Counted from the first letter of the stretch, positions 14,308 to 23,123 are shown. The stretch: 64,000 nucleotides of DNA from Dehalococcoidia bacterium (GCA_021731085.1 JAKFYB010000017.1:1-64000); one strand, 5' to 3'. Numbers and translations are program-made. The notes: generated by a model from the sequence alone, not told the origin.

Positions 14308-17300
14308 CTACTCCGTAAGCCGCCGGTACAGCGTCGGCAACCGCTGCGGCAGCTGCTCGATGTCCGCCACCACCTCGTACCCCATGTCCTCGCACATCTG
14401 GCCGAGATAGTCGTGGCCTTCCTTATCGACCGTCAGCGCGAACGGCGTGATGCCCTTCCGGCGCGCTTCGAGCAGCGCCTGCTTCGTGTCGTGGATGGCG
14501 TACTCCTTCTCCGTGCGGTCGCGGCCGTACCCGTGGTCCTGCGGCCGGCCGTCTGACACCAGGATCATGATCTTCACCTTCGCGTCGTACGTGTCGAGCT
14601 TGTGCACGGCGTGGCGGATCGCCGGCCCCATCCGCGTCGAGCGAATCGGCGCCACCTTGTCGATGCGCTTCTTCACCTTGTCGCTGAACTGCTCGTCGAG
14701 GTCCTTGATCACATAGAACTCGACGTTGTCGCGCCCGTATCCGCTGAAACCGTAGATGCCGTACGCATCGCCGATCGTCTCGAGCGCCTTGATGAAGAGC
14801 ACCAGGCCTTCCTTCTCGAGGTCGATGATCCGTTTCGGCGGCGCGATCGCCTGCGACGCCCGGCGTGCCGCCAGCCACTGGAAGTACTTGCGCGGGTCGT
14901 CGTCGAAATCGTCGTCGTCCGCGTACTTCTGCTTGCGCTTCTCGATCTCCTCGTCGGTCGACGCCGACATGTCGAGCAAGAACGCCACCGCGACGTCGCG
15001 TTCGACCTTGTTACGCCGCCAGTAGATCTTGTCCGTGTACGAATGTCCGGCCCTGCGTTCGACCGCGTAGTCGATCACCGCATCCAGGTCGAGATCCTCG
15101 CCGTCGAGCAGCTTCTTGATCTTGCGGAACATCTCCGGCTTCATCAGCTCGAACTGCTTGCGCGTCTCGTTGACGAGCTGCGCGTGCTCACGCAGTGTGT
15201 CTTCGAAGTACTGGTCCGTGCCCTCTTCGAGCACCCGTTCGAGGATGCGGCACCAGCCCGGCTTGTAGTCCGCCGCGCGGAAGTCCCACTCGTCGTAGAG
15301 GAAGGTCTTGATCTGCGGCGTCAGCTCCTGCTCCTCAGGCTCCTCGCCCTCGCCGCCGCCATCGCCCTCCTGCTTGCCCTGCTGATCCTGGTCGCCGATC
15401 GGCGTGCCGGCTTCCTTCTCGAGGTTCGAGAGAAACAGCCCGATTGTCGAAGCGAGGTCGCCCTCCGCCATCGCGCCAATCGTGATCTCGACACTCTTCT
15501 CGAGCATCTCCATCAGTTGTTCCTGCGTCAGCGGCGACAGCGTGCCGTCCTGCGACACCTCGCCGTCCTTCATCCGCAGCCGCATGAGAAGCTGCACAAG
15601 CTCCGGCTTGAAGTCGCCGCGGAAGTCCACCTGGTCCGGGCTCTCGTAGTCGACTTCCTGCCCCGACATCTCGCCCGGCGCGTCGCCGTCCGACGATTCG
15701 CCCGGCGCCGACATCATCATCTGCAACGTCTCTTCGTTGATGGACTCCCACTCCATGTCCGAAAGCTCGTCGGGCGGGATGTTCGGGATCTTCGCCGCGA
15801 TCTCGTTGATCGTCAGCGTCGCTTCGGCCGTGTCTTCGATCGTCGCGCCCTTCGTCTTCAGCGCGAACAGCGCCACGATGCCCTGCGCGAGAATCCCCTG
15901 CAGCGGCTTCGGCCAGATCATCGTGTGTGCGCCGTCAAGCGATGCCCGCACCAGGTTCTCGACGAACGCCTGTCGTAGCGGCATCGCGTTCGGCAGCGCG
16001 CGCGACTCCAGTTCGTTCTCCATCGTCCGCGCCCACGCCTTGCGGATGCCGCCGTACTCGCGCCGCACCAGCGTGTCGATGCGCGTGTCCTCTGCGATCG
16101 CGAACAAGTCCGACGCGATCTGCCGGTCGTCGAACAGGTCGAAGAAGCGCTCCATCTCCGTGACGTAGCCCTTCTCGCGCACCGCCTGCGTCCCCGCCGC
16201 GATGCGTGCGCGTTCGAGGTCGAACCTCCGGGGCGGCAGCAAGCCGGTCTCGCGCGACCAGCGGAAGAAGAAGCTCCCGAACTCGAGGTGCGCCGCCTGG
16301 TGCGTCGCGAAGACCTTGTACACCGAGAAGTTCATCTCCTTCTCGACGTAGTCCTCGACGAACTCCGGCAGGTACACCGTCGTACCCTCGGTGCTCGGGC
16401 GATTCTCGTTTACCCAGCCGATGCCCTTCTCGGCGAGGTTCGACACCGGATTGATGCTGACGTTCGTGCCCGTGAGCGCCTTGCAGTACAGCCGCAGCAC
16501 TTCGCCCACCCGCGAGAGATCGACGCGTGACGAGAGCTGTTGCAGCACCTCCTCGCCCTTGCCTGACTCCAGCTTGAAGAACGCCTCGCCGCCCTCAGGG
16601 CTGTTCTCGAGGATCTTCTGCCCGGCGGAGTGCCACGACGCCAGTTCGCTGATCCGGATCCGCTTCAGCACTTCCGGCGCTGACTTCAAGAACTCCATCG
16701 CCGATGTCGGTGACGCGACGGCAAGCTCCTCGGCCATTGTCAGAAGATCGTCGTGCGCGTCTTTACTCACCGTCGCGAGCGACAGCGCGCCCTCCGAGAA
16801 CAGCGCGTAAGCGTGACGGCCGCTGCGCCGCGCGACGTTCGCCGCGAGCTGCAGGAAGCGGCTGCGCGATGTCGGGTCGATCGGATTCAGCAGCGCTGGC
16901 GATCGCTCGAAGCAGATCCGCACGTCGGCCCACGACGCTTCACCGACGGCCGACGCCAGCGTCAGGAACGGCGCCCTGTCCCGCTTCTCCAGCGCCGCGA
17001 ACAGCCCCGGCGACGCGTCGAGGCACGCGCCCGCGAGCTCATACGACCGCTCCGCCACCTGCTCGATCAGCGCGACCAGCCGTGCCAGTTCAGGCAGCGT
17101 TAGCGTCGAGAGGAGGCCGCTGCTCGCACCGAAGTAGCCGGACGCCAGCGAGATCGACTTCCAGTGCCCCTTGTACAGCCGCTTGCCCAGCGTCGCCCAC
17201 TCGATGAGCTGATCCTCGCCGAGGTACGGCACCGCCGCCGGGCTCGCCTTCAAATACGCCGCTGCCACCACCGACGAGTACTCGGCCAGATCGCGGCTAG

Positions 17301-17562
17301 CGTGCGCCCAGCGTCGAAAAGCCGCCGAAGGCAGCGCGCGCATCACCTGCGCTGAGACGCGGTAGTACTCCGCCGCCGCCTCCCACGACCGCAGCGAGTG
17401 CCCCGCCAGCTCGACGCCCTCCTCCGCCCACGTCCGGTAGTCCTGCTCGGACAGCACCGGCATCACATCATCGGAGGCCGCCTTGAACTCCACCGCCAAA
17501 GAAGGCGCATGAGCCGCAAGCTTCCGCTCAATATCATCAAGAAACGCTTGGTCAATGGGCAT
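14308..17562 (-). CDS. Large NorD/CbbO-like VWA domain protein with helical repeats
   Basis: 1084 residues. Residues 20-335 hold nine units of 36-40 residues with a recurring core such as AYLKASPAAVPYL, ACLDASPGLFAAL and EFLKSAPEVLKRI: an alpha solenoid. The centre has acidic Gly-rich stretches (about 740). The C-terminal VWA domain (about 855-1080) shows the MIDAS motif LLDMSASTDEE near residue 865, MILVSDGRPQDHGYGRDRTE, and FALTVDKEGHDYLGQMCEDM. NorD/CbbO proteins work with MoxR-type AAA+ ATPases to remodel metalloenzymes; no such ATPase gene is in this window. TATACT at 17572-17577 is a likely -10 box. It is upstream of, and probably cotranscribed with, the Abi-C gene. Confidence 0.85.
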   Translation of the reverse strand: MPIDQAFLDDIERKLAAHAPSLAVEFKAASDDVMPVLSEQDYRTWAEEGVELAGHSLRSWEAAAEYYRVSAQVMRALPSAAFRRWAHASRDLAEYSSVVAAAYLKASPAAVPYLGEDQLIEWATLGKRLYKGHWKSISLASGYFGASSGLLSTLTLPELARLVALIEQVAERSYELAGACLDASPGLFAALEKRDRAPFLTLASAVGEASWADVRICFERSPALLNPIDPTSRSRFLQLAANVARRSGRHAYALFSEGALSLATVSKDAHDDLLTMAEELAVASPTSAMEFLKSAPEVLKRIRISELASWHSAGQKILENSPEGGEAFFKLESGKGEEVLQQLSSRVDLSRVGEVLRLYCKALTGTNVSINPVSNLAEKGIGWVNENRPSTEGTTVYLPEFVEDYVEKEMNFSVYKVFATHQAAHLEFGSFFFRWSRETGLLPPRRFDLERARIAAGTQAVREKGYVTEMERFFDLFDDRQIASDLFAIAEDTRIDTLVRREYGGIRKAWARTMENELESRALPNAMPLRQAFVENLVRASLDGAHTMIWPKPLQGILAQGIVALFALKTKGATIEDTAEATLTINEIAAKIPNIPPDELSDMEWESINEETLQMMMSAPGESSDGDAPGEMSGQEVDYESPDQVDFRGDFKPELVQLLMRLRMKDGEVSQDGTLSPLTQEQLMEMLEKSVEITIGAMAEGDLASTIGLFLSNLEKEAGTPIGDQDQQGKQEGDGGGEGEEPEEQELTPQIKTFLYDEWDFRAADYKPGWCRILERVLEEGTDQYFEDTLREHAQLVNETRKQFELMKPEMFRKIKKLLDGEDLDLDAVIDYAVERRAGHSYTDKIYWRRNKVERDVAVAFLLDMSASTDEEIEKRKQKYADDDDFDDDPRKYFQWLAARRASQAIAPPKRIIDLEKEGLVLFIKALETIGDAYGIYGFSGYGRDNVEFYVIKDLDEQFSDKVKKRIDKVAPIRSTRMGPAIRHAVHKLDTYDAKVKIMILVSDGRPQDHGYGRDRTEKEYAIHDTKQALLEARRKGITPFALTVDKEGHDYLGQMCEDMGYEVVADIEQLPQRLPTLYRRLTE

Positions 17563-17618
17563 TCTGGCCTGAGTATATCGGGGCCGAATCTAAGCAGGCA
17601 GGGCAGTCTGAGTGGTAA

Positions 17619-17649
17619 TTGCACAAAGTGTGATTACGTGATATTGTGC
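17619..17649 (+). promoter_or_regulatory. Promoter-operator of the AbrB-PIN pair
   Basis: TTGCAC (17619-17624), 17 nt, TATTGT (17642-17647); the -10 ends 6 nt before ATG 17654, so a leaderless transcript is expected. GCACAA (17621-17626) and TTGTGC (17644-17649) form an inverted repeat spanning both promoter boxes, a good position for autorepression by the AbrB-type antitoxin. Confidence 0.55.
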
Positions 17650-17653
17650 TCGT

Positions 17654-17947
17654 ATGGAGAAGACCAAGTTTGTCCGCCAGCTGCGGCACGGACAAATGAC
17701 CATTCCCAAGGAATTTCGCGAGGCGATGCACCTCGGAAGTGATGACATGCTTGCTGTCACCCTGCGCGGTGACAAGCTTCAGGTTGAGGCCGTACGCACT
17801 GACGCTTCCACAACCGGATCGCAGTGGGCACGCGATCTCTATGAGATGTTCGCGCCAGTTCGCAAGAGTCTCGAAGGCTACACCGAGCAAGAGATCAACG
17901 ACGCGATCGATGAGGCGCTGCGTGCCTACCGGTCAGACGAGGAATGA
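17654..17947 (+). CDS. AbrB/SpoVT-family antitoxin
   Basis: 97 residues. The N-terminal swapped-hairpin DNA-binding domain reads FVRQLRHGQMTIPKEFREAM and DMLAVTLRGDKLQVEAV; the C-terminal helix (YEMFAPVRKSLEGYTEQEIN, then DAIDEALRAYR) should bind and neutralise the toxin. It overlaps the PIN gene by 4 nt (ATGA), the classic antitoxin-first layout. It probably represses its own promoter through the inverted repeat at 17621-17649. Confidence 0.88.
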   Translation: MEKTKFVRQLRHGQMTIPKEFREAMHLGSDDMLAVTLRGDKLQVEAVRTDASTTGSQWARDLYEMFAPVRKSLEGYTEQEINDAIDEALRAYRSDEE

Positions 17948-18366
17948 GAGTCGTCCTCGACGCTGTCGTTTTCGTCCGCGCCTTGATCAATCCGCATAGC
18001 GTCTGGGGGAGAGTCCTCGACCGATCTGGCGAGTACAGACTCATCGTCTCACTCCAGGTTGTCGGTGAGATCCTGGGAGTCATTCAGCGGCCGGAACTGA
18101 GTGATCGCCTCTTTCGAATTTCTGGTGTGCCGCAGCTCGAGGCGATGCTCGAGCTGCTACACCGTGCCGAGAACGTCACGACAACGCAGACCGATCGCGT
18201 GTGCCGTGATCCCAAAGACCACAAGTACTTCTGGTGCGCCGCAGCCGGCCGCGCCGACTACATCGTCAGCGAAGACGAAGACATACTCGCCATCCCCGAA
18301 TACAAAGGCGCCCGCACCGTCCGCGCCGCCGACTTCCTCCGCATCCTCGACGCCGCCGCAAGCTAG
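17944..18366 (+). CDS. PIN-domain toxin (putative RNase)
   Basis: 140 residues, PIN family of COG1569 type. Acidic residues expected for metal-dependent RNase activity are present: Asp6 in VVLDAVVFVRAL, Glu in VVGEILGVIQRPEL, Asp pair in CRDPKDHKYFWCA, and Asp in ADYIVSEDEDIL. The normal first motif is D-x-N; here it reads DAVVF, lacking the Asn. It is coupled to the upstream AbrB-like antitoxin by a 4-nt overlap. It most likely cleaves RNA when released. Confidence 0.85.
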   Translation: MRVVLDAVVFVRALINPHSVWGRVLDRSGEYRLIVSLQVVGEILGVIQRPELSDRLFRISGVPQLEAMLELLHRAENVTTTQTDRVCRDPKDHKYFWCAAAGRADYIVSEDEDILAIPEYKGARTVRAADFLRILDAAAS

Positions 18367-18720
18367 TGCGCAGAGTGCCACCCGAAGCTTGCACCTCCCG
18401 CACACCCCGCGCGATGATCGCGGCGCCATGACCAACACCCCGACACCAGCCACGAACCCGACCCGCATTGATCGTTTCCACCCCAGACAATCAAAGACAC
18501 TCAAACACAGTCAAACACCATCAAAGCTCCGAACCTGAGCCGCCCGAGCCCTCCCTCTCCCCAGATTCGTTGCCGCAGAAAACACGAAAATCAGCCAAAC
18601 AATCAAACCCCAGCCCAAAACACCAAAACTGCCAAACGAACTCCAACATCCAACATCGACCACCCAACATCGGCCCAGTGGAGCCTACGCCCCCGCACCC
18701 ATAGACTCACTCCACAAAGA
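18367..18720. other. Intergenic region with 10-bp tandem repeat
   Basis: About 350 nt without a convincing gene. It is unusually rich in A and C on the plus strand. TCAAA recurs at 18491, 18501, 18511 and 18521, giving a four-unit 10-bp tandem repeat, followed by further CCAAAC/CCAACATC runs. Composition differs from the flanks. No promoter stands out. Confidence 0.5.
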
Positions 18721-18732
18721 AGGAGGCACCCC

Positions 18733-20388
18733 ATGCCAGACGTAGACGGCGCGACGCTCATCGCTCGCAGCCTCAAGCAGCACGGCGTCGAGTACATGTT
18801 CGGGATCGTCGGCGTCCCCGTCGTCCCCATCGCCTTCGCCGCCCAGCGCGAGGGCATCAAGTACATCGGCATGCGCCACGAGCAGTCGGCCTCGTACGCC
18901 GCGCAGGCCGTCGGCTACCTCACCGGCCGCCCCGGCGCCTGCCTCGTCGTCAGCGGCCCCGGCATGACCAACGCCATCTCCGGCCTCGCCAACGCCTGGT
19001 CCAACAACTGGCCCATGATCCTCATCGGCGGCGCCAGCGACCTCTCGCAGGACGGCATGGGCGCCTTCCAGGACGCCCCCCAGGTCGAGGCCGCCCGCCC
19101 CTTCACCAAGTACGCCATCGAAGTCAACAAGATCGAGAAGATCCCGTACTTCGTGGAGCAGGCCGTGCGCCAGTCGATCTACGGACGCCCCGGCGCCGTC
19201 TACCTCGACGTTCCCGGCGACATCATCACCGGCAAGTGCGACGATGCGAACGCACCCCAGCGCCCGCGCGTCCCCGAGCCGCCCCGCACCTTCGCCGACC
19301 CCGCATCAATCGAAGCCGCGCTCGCCGCCCTCAAGACGGCCGAGAAACCGCTCGTCATCGTCGGCAAGGGCGCCGCCTATGCCAACGCGTCGGACGAAGT
19401 GCGCGAATTCATCGAGTCGACGCAGTTGCCGTTCCTCGCATCGCCCATGGGCAAGGGCGTCATGCCCGACGACCACCCGCTCTCCGTCGGCGCCGCCCGC
19501 TCCTTCGTCCTCCAGAACGCCGATCTCGTCCTGTTGATGGGCGCGCGCCTCAACTGGATCATGCACTTCGGCTTGCCGCCGCGCTTCAACCCCGACGTCC
19601 GCGTCCTCCAGATGGACATCTCCGCCGAAGAGATCGGCACCAACGTCTCGACCGAAGTCGCCCTCGTCGGCGACGCAAAGGCGATCACGTCGCAGCTCAA
19701 CGACGCCCTCAAACAGAACCCGTGGCAGTTCGCCGCGGAGAATACGTGGCGCACCGGCATCGAGAAGAAGATCGAGGCCAACCAGGCGCAGACGGCGCCG
19801 CAGTTCGAGGACGACAGCGTGCCGATGAACTACTACCGCGTCCTGAAGGAGATCCGCGATTTCCTCCCGCGCGACACAATCATCGCCAGCGAAGGTGCGA
19901 ACACGATGGACATCGGCCGCACCGTCCTCCCGAACTACCTCCCCAAGCACCGCCTCGACGCCGGCAGCTTCGGCACGATGGGTGTCGGCCTCGCCTTCGC
20001 GATCGCGGCGCAGGTCGTCCACCCCGACAAGCGCGTCGTCGCCGTCGAGGGTGACTCCGCGTTCGGCTTCAGCGGCATGGAGGTCGAGGTCGCCTGCCGC
20101 TACAACCTGCCGATCACCTTCATCGTCCTCAATAACAACGGCATCAGCGGCGGCCTCCCCAAGCTCGACCCCGACCGCCCGCCGCTGCCCATGCAGTACG
20201 TCCCGGAGTCCCGCTACGAAAAGGTCATCGAAGCATTCGGCGGCGACGGCTACTTCGTAGAAACCCCAGACCAACTCAAGCCAACGCTGGAGAAGGCGCT
20301 GAACAGCAACCGCCCGAACGTCGTGAACATCATGATCAACGCCCAGGCCCAAAGAAAACAACAAGAGTTCGGCTGGCTAACGCGCTAA
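18733..20388 (+). CDS. TPP-dependent oxalyl-CoA decarboxylase/2-hydroxyacyl-CoA lyase-like enzyme
   Basis: 551 residues in the three-domain TPP enzyme fold. The N-terminal domain has the catalytic Glu in MRHEQSASYAAQAVGYLTGR; the middle domain has VLLMGARLNWIMHFGLPPRF, the signature that separates oxalyl-CoA decarboxylase and 2-hydroxyacyl-CoA lyase from acetolactate synthase; the C-terminal domain has the Mg-TPP motif GDSAFGFSGME ending in LNNNGISGG. It would decarboxylate oxalyl-CoA or cleave 2-hydroxyacyl-CoA. ATG 18733 follows GGAGG. No formyl-CoA transferase is adjacent, so the physiological substrate is uncertain. Confidence 0.85.
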   Translation: MPDVDGATLIARSLKQHGVEYMFGIVGVPVVPIAFAAQREGIKYIGMRHEQSASYAAQAVGYLTGRPGACLVVSGPGMTNAISGLANAWSNNWPMILIGGASDLSQDGMGAFQDAPQVEAARPFTKYAIEVNKIEKIPYFVEQAVRQSIYGRPGAVYLDVPGDIITGKCDDANAPQRPRVPEPPRTFADPASIEAALAALKTAEKPLVIVGKGAAYANASDEVREFIESTQLPFLASPMGKGVMPDDHPLSVGAARSFVLQNADLVLLMGARLNWIMHFGLPPRFNPDVRVLQMDISAEEIGTNVSTEVALVGDAKAITSQLNDALKQNPWQFAAENTWRTGIEKKIEANQAQTAPQFEDDSVPMNYYRVLKEIRDFLPRDTIIASEGANTMDIGRTVLPNYLPKHRLDAGSFGTMGVGLAFAIAAQVVHPDKRVVAVEGDSAFGFSGMEVEVACRYNLPITFIVLNNNGISGGLPKLDPDRPPLPMQYVPESRYEKVIEAFGGDGYFVETPDQLKPTLEKALNSNRPNVVNIMINAQAQRKQQEFGWLTR

Positions 20389-20390
20389 CA

Positions 20391-20464
20391 GGAGGACGGG
20401 CGCCCTCGCCCGTCGCGAACGGAGACGACGCCCGCGATTCGGAGCGCGGGCTTTCAGCCCGCGA
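20391..20464. repeat. Two dispersed hairpin repeats after the TPP enzyme gene
   Basis: A GGACGGGCGCCCTCGCCCGT copy at 20393-20415 and a GAGCGCGGGCTTTCAGCCCG copy at 20442-20464. They are followed by a CGAC/TGACGAC simple repeat up to the next RBS (20491-20526). Confidence 0.65.
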
Positions 20465-20528
20465 GTGTGGCCACGAACCGTCGTGAAACACCACCGACGA
20501 ACTGACGACTGACGACCGAGGACCAACA

Positions 20529-21500
20529 ATGCGATACATCATCTACGGCGCAGGTGCCGTCGGCGGGGTCATCGGCGCCCGACTCTTCGAGCACGGTCAC
20601 GACGTCGTCCTCATCGCCCGCGGCCCGCACCTCGACGCGATCCGCGAACGCGGCCTCACGTTCCAGACCGCCGAAGAAACAAAGACGCTCACCATCAAGA
20701 CCGTCGGCCATCCATCCGAGATCGCATGGAAGCCCGACGACGCCGTCCTCCTGACGATGAAGACGCAGCACACCGCCGCCGCGCTCGACGACCTCCGCGC
20801 CGCCGCCGGCACCAACATCCCCGTCGTCTGCGGCCAGAACGGCGTCGAGAACGAACGCATCGCCATCCGCCGCTTCGCGAACGTCTACGCGATGCTTGTC
20901 TTCCTCCCCGCGACGTATATCGATCCCGGCGTTGCGCAGGCGAGCGCATCGCCCGTCAGCGGCATCCTGGACGCCGGCCGCTACCCGCACGGCGTCGACG
21001 CAGCAATCGAACGCATCATCGGCGACATAGACGGCTCTGGCCTCAGCGCAAAGCCCACGTCCGACATCATGCGCTGGAAGTACGCCAAGCTCCTCTCGAA
21101 CCTCGGCAACAGCATCCAGGCCGCCTGCAGTTCCGACGACGACGCGCGCTCGCTCCACATCCGCGCCCGCGAAGAAGCCGTCGCCTGCTACAAGGCCGCC
21201 GGTATCGAGTGGGCAACATCCGAAGAAGAGGCCGAGCGCCGCAAGTCGATGTCACGCATGGCGCCGATCGCCGGAGCGATGCGCGGCGGTGGCTCGTCGT
21301 GGCAGAGCCTCGCCCGCAACACCGGTTCCATCGAGACCGATTACCTCAACGGCGAAATCGCCCTCCTCGGCCGCCTCCACAACATCCCGACGCCCGTAAA
21401 CAGCGCCCTCCAGCGCATCGCCGCCCGCCTCGCCAGCGAAGGCGCCGCCCCCGGCTCCATGCGTCTCGAACAAATCGAACGCGAGATCGAAGTAGGTTGA
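20529..21500 (+). CDS. Ketopantoate reductase (ApbA/PanE) family protein
   Basis: 323 residues. An N-terminal Rossmann domain starts YIIYGAGAVGGVIGARLFEH (NADPH-binding GxGxxG); the C-terminal helical domain has MRWKYAKLLSNLGNSIQAAC, containing the catalytic Lys and Asn of the family. PanE reduces 2-dehydropantoate to pantoate for CoA synthesis, but many paralogues act on other 2-oxoacids and no pantothenate gene lies nearby. ATG 20529 has GAGGA upstream. Confidence 0.85.
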   Translation: MRYIIYGAGAVGGVIGARLFEHGHDVVLIARGPHLDAIRERGLTFQTAEETKTLTIKTVGHPSEIAWKPDDAVLLTMKTQHTAAALDDLRAAAGTNIPVVCGQNGVENERIAIRRFANVYAMLVFLPATYIDPGVAQASASPVSGILDAGRYPHGVDAAIERIIGDIDGSGLSAKPTSDIMRWKYAKLLSNLGNSIQAACSSDDDARSLHIRAREEAVACYKAAGIEWATSEEEAERRKSMSRMAPIAGAMRGGGSSWQSLARNTGSIETDYLNGEIALLGRLHNIPTPVNSALQRIAARLASEGAAPGSMRLEQIEREIEVG

Positions 21501-21515
21501 AGGAACGCCCTTGGG

Positions 21516-21545
21516 GTCTGTCATTCTGAGCGAAGCGAAGAATCT
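21516..21545 (+). repeat. TGTCATTCTGAGCGAAGCGAAGAATCT-type element
   Basis: TGTCATTCTGAGCGAAGCGA continues AGAATCT. I recognise it as a dispersed intergenic motif found in many unrelated bacterial genomes. One copy in this window. Confidence 0.55.
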
Positions 21546-21603
21546 AGTTCGGACGCCGCCGATGCGGCTTCGAAAGGCCAACAATCGTCAAACCACAGGC
21601 CCA

Positions 21604-21633
21604 CTGACAAGCTGACCGCCGACAGGCGATACT
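21604..21633 (+). promoter_or_regulatory. Promoter of the phosphoesterase gene, probably leaderless
   Basis: CTGACA (21604-21609), 18 nt, GATACT (21628-21633), 6 nt before ATG 21640. No Shine-Dalgarno sequence fits between them. Confidence 0.4.
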
Positions 21634-21639
21634 TACACC

Positions 21640-22329
21640 ATGAGAATCGGCATCGTCTCCGACATCCACTGCAACCACGAGGCGCTACGCATCGCCCTCG
21701 ACCGCATGGGCGACGTCGACGAATTCCTCTGCGCAGGCGACGCCGTCTACCAGTTCCGTTTCTCGAACGAAGTCATGCAGATCCTCCGCGAGCGCAACGC
21801 CCGCTACATCCTCGGCAACCACGAGGACGTCCTGCTCGGCAAGTGGGGCGAGGGCGCCCGCGCGGCAGCTGGCGTACGCAGCGACGACCTCGAGTACATG
21901 GCTGCTCACGACTACAGGCTTGAGACGACGCTCCCGAATGGCAAGACGCTCGTCATGGTGCACGGCAGTCCGTGGGAGCCGTACAACGAGTACATGTACC
22001 CCAACAGCCCCGCCATCAGCCGCCTCGGCGAGATCGGCGCCGACTACGTCATCCTCGGACACACGCACTACCAGATGGCCGAGCGCGTCGGCCGAAGCCT
22101 CATCATCAACCCCGGCTCAGCCGGTGAGCCGCGCGACGCACGCAATCACTTCAAGCTCTCGTACGCCGTCCTCGAAACCGACAACGGCGAAGTTACCTTC
22201 GACGACTTCCCCGACCCCACGCGCGCCTCCGTCGACCCCAGCATCATCCCCGGCGGCACCGCCGCGCACTCAAACGCCGCCCGCGACGAACGCACGCCAA
22301 AGAACACCAACTTCTGGACACCGGACTAG
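21640..22329 (+). CDS. YfcE/MJ0936-type metallophosphoesterase
   Basis: 229 residues. All five metal motifs of the calcineurin-like fold are visible: SDIHCNHEAL (D-x-H), LCAGDAVYQ (GD), ILGNHEDVLLG (GNHE), MVHGSPWEP (GH/H) and VILGHTHYQMAE (GHTH), then IINPGSAGEPRD. Such enzymes are cytoplasmic phosphodiesterases; substrate not predictable. The C-terminal 30 residues are a divergent tail. It converges on the methyltransferase gene, with 5 nt between stops. Confidence 0.9.
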   Translation: MRIGIVSDIHCNHEALRIALDRMGDVDEFLCAGDAVYQFRFSNEVMQILRERNARYILGNHEDVLLGKWGEGARAAAGVRSDDLEYMAAHDYRLETTLPNGKTLVMVHGSPWEPYNEYMYPNSPAISRLGEIGADYVILGHTHYQMAERVGRSLIINPGSAGEPRDARNHFKLSYAVLETDNGEVTFDDFPDPTRASVDPSIIPGGTAAHSNAARDERTPKNTNFWTPD

Positions 22330-22334
22330 GCCTG

Positions 22335-23123
22335 TTATTCGGGCCGAATGGCCCACAGATCGAGCCGCACGTAGTCGGCCGTGTACGGTGTGCCATTGCG
22401 CCGTATGGTTTCCGCGACGACCGCGCGAGAATAGGCGATACCGTCGTCCTCCGGCAAGCGGGCGATGTGGTCACGGAGAAGAATCGTCCGGACGTACAGC
22501 GCACCCTCTTCAGAGTCCTCGAACGGCACCGGCTGCTCGAAGAGGTTCGCCCGCACATCGGTCCAGCCGGCGCTTTCAAGCGCCGCCTTCGCCTGGCCGG
22601 GTGTTCGGTACTTCTTCGAGTCGCGGAAGTCACCGAGGTGTGACTTGAAGGGCTCGTTCTGGCGTACGGCCTCAGTCGCTTCGAGCACATGTGCGTTGTT
22701 GCCGAATCCGCCGCACTGCGCGCGCAGCTTGCCGCCAGGCTTCGCGGCCGCGAACAGCGATGAGAACAGCGCGGCATCGTCCGGAATCCAGTGGAAGACG
22801 GCGTTCGAGAAGACGCGGTCGACCTGCTCCGGCAGCCTGAAGTCGGTGAGGCTGGCGCGCATCGGCGTGACGCGCGTCTCTCCCCGCTCGCTTAGTTGCT
22901 TCGCCAGCGAGTCCACCATCTCCTGCGAGGCGTCGAGCGCGTAGATCTTGCCCTTCGGAAGATGCTCGAGCAGGTCGAACGTCACGGATCCGGAGCCACA
23001 ACCGGCGTCGAGAACGGTCTCATCGCCCTTGAGGTCGAGATCGGCGATGACGGCCTGGGCCCAGCGGCGCATGGGCTTGCCGATGCGCTCGTAGACCTCG
23101 GCGTTCCAGTAGGTGTTGGTCAT
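22335..23123 (-). CDS. Class I SAM-dependent methyltransferase (trans-aconitate methyltransferase-like)
   Basis: 262 residues. Motif I is VLDAGCGSGSVTFDLLEHLP; motif II IYALDASQEMVDSLAKQL; then RVFSNAVFHWIPDDAALFSS, resembling Tam. The N-terminus YWNAEVYERIGKPMRRWAQ is typical of this group. It transfers a methyl group from SAM to a small acid or other substrate in the cytoplasm; target uncertain. ATG 23123 has GGAG upstream on the minus strand. Confidence 0.82.
   Translation of the reverse strand: MTNTYWNAEVYERIGKPMRRWAQAVIADLDLKGDETVLDAGCGSGSVTFDLLEHLPKGKIYALDASQEMVDSLAKQLSERGETRVTPMRASLTDFRLPEQVDRVFSNAVFHWIPDDAALFSSLFAAAKPGGKLRAQCGGFGNNAHVLEATEAVRQNEPFKSHLGDFRDSKKYRTPGQAKAALESAGWTDVRANLFEQPVPFEDSEEGALYVRTILLRDHIARLPEDDGIAYSRAVVAETIRRNGTPYTADYVRLDLWAIRPE

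Noticed and set aside
14602..15978. Plus-strand frame of 458 codons opposite the VWA gene
   Set aside because: Leu/Arg/Asp-rich low-complexity translation; VWA motifs are clear on the other strand.
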